Below the pieces are notes generated by a model. That model did not search any database. It was not told the DNA's origin and saw nothing but the letters and a program-made list of their open reading frames with translations. From Candidatus Eisenbergiella merdavium (lineage in GTDB: Bacteria > Bacillota > Clostridia > Lachnospirales > Lachnospiraceae), in contig DWWS01000062.1 of NCBI GenBank assembly GCA_019119595.1, positions 1 to 62,120 of the forward strand: 62,120 bases of DNA. The letters run 5' to 3'. Of this stretch, positions 55,418 to 62,120 are shown in pieces; the first letter of the stretch is position 1; each line of letters begins with the position of its first letter. The translations under genes and the position numbers were made by a program.

Positions 55418-56296
55418 ATGCCGAAGCTGGGAACGCCGACAGGCACATTAGAGATTTTACGGAAATATGATTTTCATTTTCAGAAGAAATACGGACAGAA
55501 TTTTCTCATCGATCCGAATAAGCTGGAAGCGATCGTGGACGCGGCGAAGGTGGGAGAGGAGGACTGCGTTCTGGAGATCGGCCCGGGAATCGGGACGCTG
55601 ACGCAGTATCTTGCCGGACGGGCAGGATCGGTGATCGCGGTGGAGATCGATCAGGCGCTCATTCCCATTCTGAAAGATACCCTGTCCGATTACCATAACG
55701 TTACCGTCATCAATGAGGATATTCTGAAGGTGGATATCGCCCGCCTTTCGCAGGAAAAAAACGCGGGGAAGCCCTTTAAGGTGGTGGCGAATCTGCCCTA
55801 TTATATCACCACGCCGATCATCATGAAGCTGTTTGAAAGCCGCGCGCCCATCGATCTCATCACCATCATGGTTCAGACGGAGGTGGCGCAGAGGATGCAG
55901 GAGGGGCCGGGAAGCAAGGAATACGGCGCGCTGTCCCTGGCGGTTCAGTATTATTCCAGACCGGAGATCGTGGCCCATGTGCCCGCAGAGTGCTTTATTC
56001 CGGCTCCGAAGGTGGGAAGCAGCGTGATCCGCCTGACCAGATATGAAACGCCTCCCGTGCAGGTGAAGGACGAGGATTTTCTGTTCCGTCTGATCCGGGC
56101 CTCCTTTAACCAGCGCAGAAAAACGCTGGTGAACGGTCTGGGAAACGCCCAGGGGCTTGCGGTGACAAAGGCGGAGGCGGCGGAAGCGCTCCGGAAAATG
56201 GAGCTGCCTGAAAATGTGAGGGGAGAGGCGCTGTCTCTGGAGCAGTTCGCCCGTCTTTCCGATCTTCTTCTGGAAACGGGAGGGAGCGGGTCATGA
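55418..56296 (+). CDS. rsmA: 16S rRNA adenine dimethyltransferase (A1518/A1519)
   Basis: 292 residues. The N-terminal KKYGQNFLIDPNKLEAIV, SAM motif VLEIGPGIGTLTQYLAG and catalytic NLPYYITTPIIM are canonical KsgA. The C-terminal helical domain has FNQRRKTLVNGL. It dimethylates two adjacent adenines near the 3' end of 16S rRNA and acts as a late assembly checkpoint. GGAGG precedes the ATG. Its stop overlaps the HAD start (ATGA). Confidence 0.97.
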   Translation: MPKLGTPTGTLEILRKYDFHFQKKYGQNFLIDPNKLEAIVDAAKVGEEDCVLEIGPGIGTLTQYLAGRAGSVIAVEIDQALIPILKDTLSDYHNVTVINEDILKVDIARLSQEKNAGKPFKVVANLPYYITTPIIMKLFESRAPIDLITIMVQTEVAQRMQEGPGSKEYGALSLAVQYYSRPEIVAHVPAECFIPAPKVGSSVIRLTRYETPPVQVKDEDFLFRLIRASFNQRRKTLVNGLGNAQGLAVTKAEAAEALRKMELPENVRGEALSLEQFARLSDLLLETGGSGS

Positions 56297-56949
56297 GAAT
56301 GGAAGCGGTCATTTTTGACATGGACGGCGTTCTGTTCGACACGGAGCGTCTGAGCATTTCCTGCTGGATGGAAACGGCGGAACGGATGGGGCTGGGTGAT
56401 GTCACAGAGGGAGCCTACGGCTGTATCGGCCTGAACCGGACGGACAGCAGGCTTTTTCTGAAGGGCCTTTATGGGGAAAGCTTTCCCTACGACGAATTCC
56501 GGGCGCAGAATTCCGCTCTGTTTCAGAAAAAACTGAAGGAGGACGGCCTTCCCGTGAAAAAGGGGGCCGCAGAGATTCTTTCCTGGCTTAAGGAAAAGGG
56601 TGTGAAAACAGCGGTGGCCTCCTCCACCAATACGCAGTCGGTCAGGAGCCACATGGAGAGGGCAGGATTTCTTCCGTATTTCCGGGAGATCATCGGAGGG
56701 GATATGGTGGAGCACAGCAAGCCAAGGCCGGATATCTATCTGATGGCATGCGCAAGGCTTCAGGTGGAGCCGCAGAGGGCGGCGGCCATCGAGGATTCCC
56801 CGAACGGCATCCGGAGCGCACACGCGGCGGGAATGATGCCCGTCATGGTTCCGGATATGGTGGAGCCGGCGCCGGAAATCGAAGCGCTTTTATACCGAAG
56901 GTGCACAGACCTTCTGGAGGTGAAGGATTTTCTGGCTGAAAATCTCTGA
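56293..56949 (+). CDS. HAD phosphatase, beta-phosphoglucomutase-like
   Basis: 218 residues. Motif I IFDMDGVLFDTE, four-helix cap, motif II AVASSTNT, motif III Lys in HSKPRPDIYLMACARL and motif IV AIEDSPNGIRSAHAAGM. It belongs to the group of small sugar-phosphate phosphatases and mutases. The four-base overlap with rsmA suggests co-translation. The exact substrate is not evident. Confidence 0.92.
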   Translation: MRMEAVIFDMDGVLFDTERLSISCWMETAERMGLGDVTEGAYGCIGLNRTDSRLFLKGLYGESFPYDEFRAQNSALFQKKLKEDGLPVKKGAAEILSWLKEKGVKTAVASSTNTQSVRSHMERAGFLPYFREIIGGDMVEHSKPRPDIYLMACARLQVEPQRAAAIEDSPNGIRSAHAAGMMPVMVPDMVEPAPEIEALLYRRCTDLLEVKDFLAENL

Positions 56950-57002
56950 CTTGCGTGAGCTTCTGAAAAACAGTCATTAAACAAGAAAGGAAATCATAAA
57001 AT

Positions 57003-57797
57003 ATGCTTCAGTCTCTGCAATGGGCGGCCAGCGGCACAGGGTTTACCTTCCTGATGACCACGCTCGGCTCCGCCATGGTTTTTCTGTTCCGGGGAAAAGT
57101 GAATGAAAAAATTCAGCGGATCTTCCTGGGATTTGCCGCGGGCGTCATGATCGCGGCCTCCGTCTGGTCCCTTCTGATCCCTGCCATCGACAGGGCGGAG
57201 AAGGCCGGAGGGATCGGATGGATTCCGGCGGCGGGAGGTTTTCTCCTTGGAATCCTGTTTCTGCTTCTGATGGATCAGTTTCTTCCGCATCTGCACGCGG
57301 GTTCCGAGGAGCCGGAGGGTGTGAATACCTCCTGGAAGAGAACCACGCTTCTTGTGATGGCGGTTACGCTTCATAACATTCCGGAGGGAATGGCCGTCGG
57401 GCTTTCCTTCGCGCTCGCCGCGCAGGAGGCGGGAGCGGGAACCAGCCTGATGGCTGCATTCGCCCTGGCTCTGGGAATCGGCATTCAGAATTTCCCCGAG
57501 GGAGCGGCCATTTCTCTGCCGCTGAGACAGGAAGGGGTTCCCGCATGGAAGGCGTTTCTCATGGGAAGCCTTTCCGGCATCGTTGAGCCGGTTTTCGGCA
57601 TTCTTGTGGTGCTTGCCGCCGGAGGCATCGGGCCGGTGATGCCCTGGCTTCTGAGCTTTGCGGCGGGCGCCATGATGTATGTGGTTGTGGAGGAGCTGAT
57701 TCCGGAGGCCCATCTTGGGGAGCATTCCAATATCGGCACGCTGGGCGTGATGGCGGGCTTTCTCATCATGATGATCCTGGATGTGGCGCTGGGATAG
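57003..57797 (+). CDS. ZIP-family metal transporter
   Basis: 264 residues, eight predicted membrane helices. The ZIP signature helices are TLHNIPEGMAVGLSFALA (helix IV) and GIQNFPEGAAISLPL (helix V), with an additional Glu in YVVVEELIPEAH. A short His-containing loop (PHLHAGSEEPE) lies between helices III and IV. It imports zinc, iron or other divalent metals. No metal-regulator operator is obvious. AAGGAAA lies about 11 bases before the start. Confidence 0.93.
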   Translation: MLQSLQWAASGTGFTFLMTTLGSAMVFLFRGKVNEKIQRIFLGFAAGVMIAASVWSLLIPAIDRAEKAGGIGWIPAAGGFLLGILFLLLMDQFLPHLHAGSEEPEGVNTSWKRTTLLVMAVTLHNIPEGMAVGLSFALAAQEAGAGTSLMAAFALALGIGIQNFPEGAAISLPLRQEGVPAWKAFLMGSLSGIVEPVFGILVVLAAGGIGPVMPWLLSFAAGAMMYVVVEELIPEAHLGEHSNIGTLGVMAGFLIMMILDVALG

Positions 57798-57846
57798 GTA
57801 CAGTTTGAGGGAATGGAGCGAAGGACGCTCCGATATGGAGGGAAAA

Positions 57847-58953
57847 ATGGAGAGATCAAAGGTTTATTTTACGAACATGAAAACGTCGTTTTCAGAAAAT
57901 CTTCCGCAGAAGCTGGAGCGGCTGATCAAAACGGCGGGAATCGGCAATATCGATTTTAAGAACAAATATGCCGCCATCAAGATTCACTTCGGAGAGCCGG
58001 GAAATCTGGCCTTCCTTCGGCCCAATTATGCCGCCGTTGTGGTGAAGGTGGTGAAGGAGCTGGGAGGAAAGGCCTTCCTGACCGACTGCAATACGCTGTA
58101 TGTGGGAGGCCGGAAAAACGCGCTGGATCACATGGACGCGGCCTACCAGAACGGCTTTTCTCCCTTTTCTACGGGCTGTCATGTGATCATTGCCGATGGT
58201 CTGAAGGGCACGGATGAGGTGCTGGTTCCGGTGGAAGGCGGAGAATATGTGAAGGAGGCCAAGATCGGCCGTGCCGTCATGGATGCGGACGTGTTCATCA
58301 CGCTGAGCCATTTCAAGGGCCATGAGGCAACGGGCTTCGGCGGCGCGCTGAAGAACATAGGAATGGGCTGCGGTTCACGCGCCGGAAAAATGGAAATGCA
58401 CAGCGCGGGCAAGCCCTTTGTGGATAAGTCTCTCTGTGTCGGCTGCGGCCGGTGCATAAAGATCTGCGCCCATGACGCTCCTTCCATTACGGACGGAAAG
58501 GCTTCCATCGACCATGATAAATGCGTCGGCTGCGGCCGCTGCATCGGCGTCTGCCCCATGGACGCCGTCTGCCCGTCCGGAGATGAGAGCAACGACATTC
58601 TGAACCGCAAGATCGCGGAATACAGCAAGGCCGTGGTTTCCGGAAGGCCTTGCTTCCATATCAGCCTGGTCATCGACGTGTCGCCGAACTGTGACTGCCA
58701 TGCGGAAAACGATATTCCCATCGTTCCGGATGTGGGCATGTTCGCTTCCTTTGACCCGGTCGCTCTGGACGTGGCCTGTGCGGACGCGGTCAACCGCCAG
58801 CCCGTGATCAGCGGAAGCCAGCTTGACAGGATGCCGCATGTCCATCACGATCATTTCATCGATTCCGCGCCGGATACCAACTGGCATTCCTGCATCGAGC
58901 ATGCGGTGAAGATTGGGCTCGGGTCGGATCAGTATGAGCTGATCGAGATTTAA
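57847..58953 (+). CDS. DUF362 protein with two [4Fe-4S] ferredoxin motifs
   Basis: 368 residues. The N-terminal DUF362 core (KYAAIKIHFGEPGNLAFLRPNYAAVVVK, LSHFKGHEATGFGGALKNIGMGCGSRAGK) is followed by a 2x[4Fe-4S] ferredoxin insert, CVGCGRCIKIC and CVGCGRCIGVC, then the DUF362 C-terminus (FASFDPVALDVACADAVN). It presumably takes part in electron transfer or a reductive reaction not yet assigned. GGAGG lies five bases before ATG 57847; a longer frame reaches 57781 without support. Confidence 0.92.
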   Translation: MERSKVYFTNMKTSFSENLPQKLERLIKTAGIGNIDFKNKYAAIKIHFGEPGNLAFLRPNYAAVVVKVVKELGGKAFLTDCNTLYVGGRKNALDHMDAAYQNGFSPFSTGCHVIIADGLKGTDEVLVPVEGGEYVKEAKIGRAVMDADVFITLSHFKGHEATGFGGALKNIGMGCGSRAGKMEMHSAGKPFVDKSLCVGCGRCIKICAHDAPSITDGKASIDHDKCVGCGRCIGVCPMDAVCPSGDESNDILNRKIAEYSKAVVSGRPCFHISLVIDVSPNCDCHAENDIPIVPDVGMFASFDPVALDVACADAVNRQPVISGSQLDRMPHVHHDHFIDSAPDTNWHSCIEHAVKIGLGSDQYELIEI

Positions 58954-59007
58954 GAGCCGCGTGCCGCGGATCGGTCGGGTCTGAGCTTTTTCTCAATACG
59001 AAATAAA

Positions 59008-59067
59008 GCCCCGGGCAGAGACGCATGGTCATCTGTCCGGGGCTTTTCGCTCGTTTTACCGCCGTTC
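59008..59067. terminator. Bidirectional terminator between DUF362 gene and trpS
   Basis: GCCCCGG (59008-59014) pairs with CCGGGGC (59057-59063), with an inner CAGA/TCTG stem. TTTT follows on the plus strand and TTTATTTC on the minus strand. Confidence 0.85.
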
Positions 59068-59116
59068 TGTTCCATCGCCGTTTCGCTGAAGCGGAGAATT
59101 TTGAAACATAAAAAGC

Positions 59117-60232
59117 TTACTGCTCAGCGGCGTATTTTTTTGCCTGCTCCTGAATCAGGGCAGCGTCCTCGAAATAGTTGATCTTCATGGCGCGCTTTAC
59201 CTGGGAGAGAGTGATCGCGGCCTCCGCCTCCGCCTTTTCGCTTCCTTTTTTCAGAATCTCATAGATGGCGGGGATGTCCTTTGCAAATTCCTTTCTGCGG
59301 TTCCGGATGGGCTCCAGAACCTCCTGCATCACATTATTCAGGAATTTCTTCACCTTTACGTCGCCGAGACCGCCCCGGGCGTAATGATCCTCCAGCTCCT
59401 GCAGATTTGCGTATTCCGGAAGATAGCGCTCAAAATGCTCCTGAGTGGAAAACGCTTCCAGATACATGAACACCGGATTTCCCTCCACCTTTCCGGGATC
59501 CTGCACGCGCAGATGCCCCGGATCGGTGAACATGGACATGATTTTTTTCTTCACATCGTCCGCGCTGTCGGCCAGATAAATGCAGTTGTTCAGGGATTTG
59601 CTCATTTTCGCCTTTCCGTCGATGCCGGGAAGCCTCATGCAGGCCTTGTTGTCCGGCAGCAGGATGGAGGGATCGGTGAGCGTTTCTCCGTAAACGGAAT
59701 TGAATTTATGCACGATCTCCTTCGTCTGCTCCAGCATGGGCATCTGATCCTCGCCCACAGGAACGGTGGTGGCGTGGAAGGCGGTGATATCCGCGGCCTG
59801 GCTGATGGGATAGGTAAAAAAGCCGACCGGAATGCTGGTCTCAAAATTCCGCATCTGGATCTCGGATTTCACGGTAGGGTTTCTCTGCAGCCGGGACACC
59901 GTGACCAGATTCATATAATAGAAGGAAAGCTCGCAGAGCTCCGGAATCTGGGACTGGATCAGCAGGGTGGACTTTTCCGGATCCAGGCCGCAGGCCAGAT
60001 AATCCAGGGCCACCTCAATGATGTTCTGACGCACCTTCTCCGGGTTGTCCGCGTTGTCGGTCAGCGCCTGGGCGTCCGCGATCATAATGAAGATCTTGTC
60101 ATATTCCCCGGAATTCTGAAGCTCCACCCGGCGTCTTAAGGAGCCCACATAATGTCCCACATGAAGCTGACCGGTGGGGCGGTCGCCTGTTAAAATGATC
60201 TTTTCTTTCTTTTCCATCTTTTCCATACTCAT
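59117..60232 (-). CDS. trpS: Tryptophanyl-tRNA synthetase
   Basis: 371 residues. Class I signatures: HIGH-type [11 protein letters not shown] near the N-terminus and KMSKS-type AKMSKSLNN. The tryptophan pocket region [15 protein letters not shown] is conserved. The protein is longer than the about-330-residue Bacillus TrpS and belongs to the longer form with an extended middle (VRDQDPGHLRV-type segment). ATG 60232 has GGAG four bases upstream, and 60226 is the alternative. It is controlled by a T-box leader directly upstream. Confidence 0.96.
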   Translation of the reverse strand: MSMEKMEKKEKIILTGDRPTGQLHVGHYVGSLRRRVELQNSGEYDKIFIMIADAQALTDNADNPEKVRQNIIEVALDYLACGLDPEKSTLLIQSQIPELCELSFYYMNLVTVSRLQRNPTVKSEIQMRNFETSIPVGFFTYPISQAADITAFHATTVPVGEDQMPMLEQTKEIVHKFNSVYGETLTDPSILLPDNKACMRLPGIDGKAKMSKSLNNCIYLADSADDVKKKIMSMFTDPGHLRVQDPGKVEGNPVFMYLEAFSTQEHFERYLPEYANLQELEDHYARGGLGDVKVKKFLNNVMQEVLEPIRNRRKEFAKDIPAIYEILKKGSEKAEAEAAITLSQVKRAMKINYFEDAALIQEQAKKYAAEQ

Positions 60233-60254
60233 CCTGCTCCTGTCTTTTTTTAAA

Positions 60255-60535
60255 TTAAAAAACGTCCCAAACCCTGCCATTCAGGATTTGAGACGGTAAT
60301 AAACATGCATTTATTATCGCGGTACCACTCAAATTGACGTATCGTCCACTTTTCCCATACTTGCGTATGCGCGCACTGCCATGCGTGCCGGTCTGATAAC
60401 GGGTCCGGATACCCGCCGGCGCCTACCTGATTCGGGCCGGCCTCAAAAGTCCATTCGGCAAAAGCTCCTGCACCGCACTCCCACCCTCTGCGGCTCTCTG
60501 TGCCATTCACTGATGCTTACTACTCTTTCTCACAG
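60255..60535 (-). promoter_or_regulatory. T-box riboswitch, tryptophan specifier
   Basis: Read leftward: stem I start AGAAAGAGTAGTA (around 60519-60531), specifier UGG at 60451-60453, T-box TGGTACCGCG at 60318-60327 pairing with the tRNA NCCA end, and a terminator hairpin at 60263-60295 followed by TTTTTT. Uncharged tRNA-Trp should stabilise the antiterminator and allow trpS transcription. Confidence 0.93.
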
Positions 60536-60558
60536 GTTTGCTGTCTGCGTTTAGGTAT

Positions 60559-60588
60559 AAGATATAGCAAAAAGGGGGGATCTGTCAA
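60559..60588 (-). promoter_or_regulatory. trpS T-box promoter
   Basis: TTGACA (60583-60588) with TATATC (60561-60566, 16-base spacer, extended TGC) or TATCTT (60559-60564, 18-base spacer) as -10. Confidence 0.75.
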
Positions 60589-60671
60589 CCTTAATTTTGC
60601 AGGAAGAAAACACCTTCATTTTACACGAAGAAAACAGATACCGCAATGCTTCGTGACAGTAACGGCCCGGT

Positions 60672-61724
60672 TCAGCCGATACCTTCAGCGAGCCATTCCT
60701 GTACAAGCCTGACGCTGACCTTTGCCACTCCGGCGATTTTCTCAACCGGTATTCCCAGCTCTGCCATTGAAAGAGACATCTCCTTTGCCTTTCTCATTTC
60801 GCCCTGCTGGATCCCTTTCTCAATCCCATCCTGTATCATTTCATCAAGTGCTTGGCACATATTGAATCCTCCTTGTTTTGTATGATATTTGGGTGCTGCG
60901 ATTTCCTGCAGCTGGGGAGAATGCGTTAATTCGATTAACGCATTGACCGCCGTGTTTGAAACATTATTGAAAAATTTTTGGTTGTCCGAGATGAAGCGGT
61001 CAAGCCGTTCCCGGTTCCGCGCATATTTCCGAAAGCCGAATACGGCCCGCAGCTCGCCGGTATAGCTGCAGATCTCTTCCTCTGTCATCCGGCAGACGTC
61101 CAGAAGATTGATATCCATTTGTATCGTATGGCCGGCGGCCGCCTTTCCCTGAAAAAGCTCCGACAGCCTTTTCGGGCCGTCCCAGGGCTCCTCGCCCCAG
61201 TAGATCACAAGTGTGGTACAGCGGATGATCCGATCCTCCTTTAAAAATCTTCCGAGGTATTCCCCGGCGGAGACGTCCTTCGGTATGTGTATATGTCCGT
61301 CTTCGTCACGCCATTCCCTTTCATGCCGTTCGCGGATGAGCTGTATCTGGCGGGCATAATTAAGAAAGTCCAGTTCAAGTACGCGAAAAGGCATAGCATA
61401 GTCAATTTCAGACTGGTGTTCGATTCCAAGGATGGCGAATACATTTCCATTCCGAACGCTTTTTACCACATCGCGGTACTGCACGAGAGAGGTTCCGCCG
61501 CTGTCCTTTGTGATCCTGAGATAAGCGGTTTCCTTGATATCCTCCTCCTTCAGCTCCTCCGGCGATATCCGCTCTTCATCGGGAAGCGTCCGGTTAAACA
61601 GTTCGGCAAAATTTTCATTGTTTGTTTTGAACAGAAGCGTTGCGGCAGAATCCTTTTTCATACTCTGTCCGGCAATTTTACCTTCACGTTTCTGTTTCTT
61701 TTTTTCGGATACATTTTCATCCAC
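60672..61724 (-). CDS. Rpn-family recombination-promoting nuclease / YhgA-like protein
   Basis: 350 residues. The nuclease core reads LLFKTNNENFAELFNRTL, then GIEHQSEIDYAMPFRVLELDFLNYARQI (the Glu-x-Gln catalytic strand and following helix). The C-terminus has the family's GIEKGIQQGEMRKAKEMSLSM coil and a small helical tail. GTG 61724 has AAGGAG seven bases upstream; a longer frame to ATG 61778 has a weaker site. It is the second gene of this type in the window and a lone transcription unit with its own promoter. Confidence 0.85.
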   Translation of the reverse strand: MDENVSEKKKQKREGKIAGQSMKKDSAATLLFKTNNENFAELFNRTLPDEERISPEELKEEDIKETAYLRITKDSGGTSLVQYRDVVKSVRNGNVFAILGIEHQSEIDYAMPFRVLELDFLNYARQIQLIRERHEREWRDEDGHIHIPKDVSAGEYLGRFLKEDRIIRCTTLVIYWGEEPWDGPKRLSELFQGKAAAGHTIQMDINLLDVCRMTEEEICSYTGELRAVFGFRKYARNRERLDRFISDNQKFFNNVSNTAVNALIELTHSPQLQEIAAPKYHTKQGGFNMCQALDEMIQDGIEKGIQQGEMRKAKEMSLSMAELGIPVEKIAGVAKVSVRLVQEWLAEGIG

Positions 61725-61926
61725 AGGCAGACTCCTTTCCGGCGGCGGAAAAACGCCGCTCCTTCCGGCAGAAGCCATGCACTTCAGTCACTCCTGCCGG
61801 TTCTTATTGCAATGTTGATCGGGAAATTTGGCATAGAGTTTCTGAATTTGCGTCAGAAGGGACAAACAGAAAATGTCCTGACGAAAGCCGAACGGCTTTG
61901 AAAATAGAAAATTTATGCTTGGCTGT
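61725..61926. other. Leader region of the Rpn-family gene
   Basis: About 200 bases between promoter and start. It contains a tight hairpin AAAGCCG/CGGCTTT (61884-61899, two-base loop). No ORF with a ribosome site was seen. Confidence 0.4.
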
Positions 61927-61955
61927 ATTGTAGCACCTTTCAGGCGAGAGGACAA
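61927..61955 (-). promoter_or_regulatory. Promoter of the Rpn-family gene
   Basis: TTGTCC (61950-61955), a 17-base spacer and TACAAT (61927-61932) with extended TGC. Confidence 0.7.
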
Positions 61956-62025
61956 GAGATTTTGGCGGGATTTTGAAAGGAAGGATTAAATTCGTTACTG
62001 TTCACTGGCCAACTTGAGATAAACA

Positions 62026-62071
62026 AACCGATGGTGTAGACTGATCTCAGTCGAAGCCATCGGTTTTCTTT
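62026..62071 (+). terminator. Nested hairpin, probable terminator at the window edge
   Basis: AACCGATGG (62026-62034) pairs with CCATCGGTT (62057-62065); inside is GACTGATCTCAGTC, itself a hairpin. TTCTTT follows on the plus strand and GTTTATC on the minus strand, so it could act in either direction. Nothing further is recognisable before the window ends. Confidence 0.55.
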
Positions 62072-62120
62072 ACCCAAATATCTGGGATACTCTGTGATAT
62101 AAATTTGACTCTTCCTTTTG

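Overview
The window is chromosomal DNA from a low-to-mid-GC Firmicute. The best guess is a Lachnospiraceae-type clostridium. It carries the classic Gram-positive replication-origin neighbourhood: rpmH, rnpA, yidD, yidC, jag and mnmE lie on one side of oriC, and dnaA, dnaN, an S4-domain gene, recF, gyrB and gyrA lie on the other. The DUF3881-like and DUF4446 proteins beside serS/parB, the GlpP-type glycerol cluster and the stand-alone Rpn-type nucleases fit that family. No species can be named from sequence reading alone.

Layout. (1) 1-3.2 kb is the integrase end of a mobile element, probably an integrative conjugative element: a truncated YqaJ-type recombinase gene, a small basic ORF, a minus-strand promoter with a palindromic operator and two tandem intrinsic terminators in its leader, then a divergent xis-int pair. 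(2) 3.3-3.6 kb holds an intact tRNA-Arg(CCU) followed by two 5'-half tRNA-Arg copies at about 105-bp spacing, which look like accumulated attachment-site scars. (3) 3.7-8.2 kb holds a DUF3881-like gene, serS, a DUF4446 gene, parB and parA on the minus strand. (4) 8.3-13.0 kb is an accessory insert between parA and rsmG: two perfect parS sites, a GNAT gene, dcd, a HAD gene, a NUDIX gene broken by one UGA, MazG-like, DinB-like and alpha/beta-hydrolase genes. (5) 13.0-22.4 kb is the leftward origin operon, with rarA and a lysine-tailed membrane protein inserted between mnmE and mnmG. (6) 22.4-32.0 kb holds a bipartite oriC around dnaA and the rightward replication operon; the gyrB promoter carries a DnaA box and a leader-peptide ORF.

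(7) 32.0-37.5 kb holds an Rpn-type nuclease, then an apparent operon of GNAT, histidine kinase, NfeD, flotillin FloA, a small protein and a LytTR response regulator. (8) 37.5-42.3 kb is a minus-strand anaerobic glycerol-3-phosphate cluster (GlpP antiterminator, G3P dehydrogenase-like protein, FAD oxidoreductase, DUF1667, HAD-IIA phosphatase) with an intrinsic terminator in its leader. (9) 42.4-43.5 kb is a Fic protein with two palindromic operators over its promoter. (10) 43.5-48.5 kb is an OmpR-type regulator, kinase, ABC ATPase and FtsX-like permease module. (11) 48.6-54.4 kb holds an AAA-like/PD-(D/E)XK protein, a heterodimeric ABC exporter preceded by a 42-residue ORF from a strong promoter, and tRNA-Lys(CUU). 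(12) 54.5-62.1 kb holds tatD, rsmA, a HAD gene, a ZIP transporter, a DUF362 ferredoxin-like protein, a T-box-controlled trpS and a second Rpn-type nuclease.

Most genes are housekeeping. The points most worth a second look are the tandem tRNA-Arg scars, the tandem-terminator leader of the mobile element, the DnaA box plus leader peptide and hairpin upstream of gyrB, the NfeD/FloA pair embedded in a two-component system, the Fic operators, and the small ORF overlapping the exporter start.
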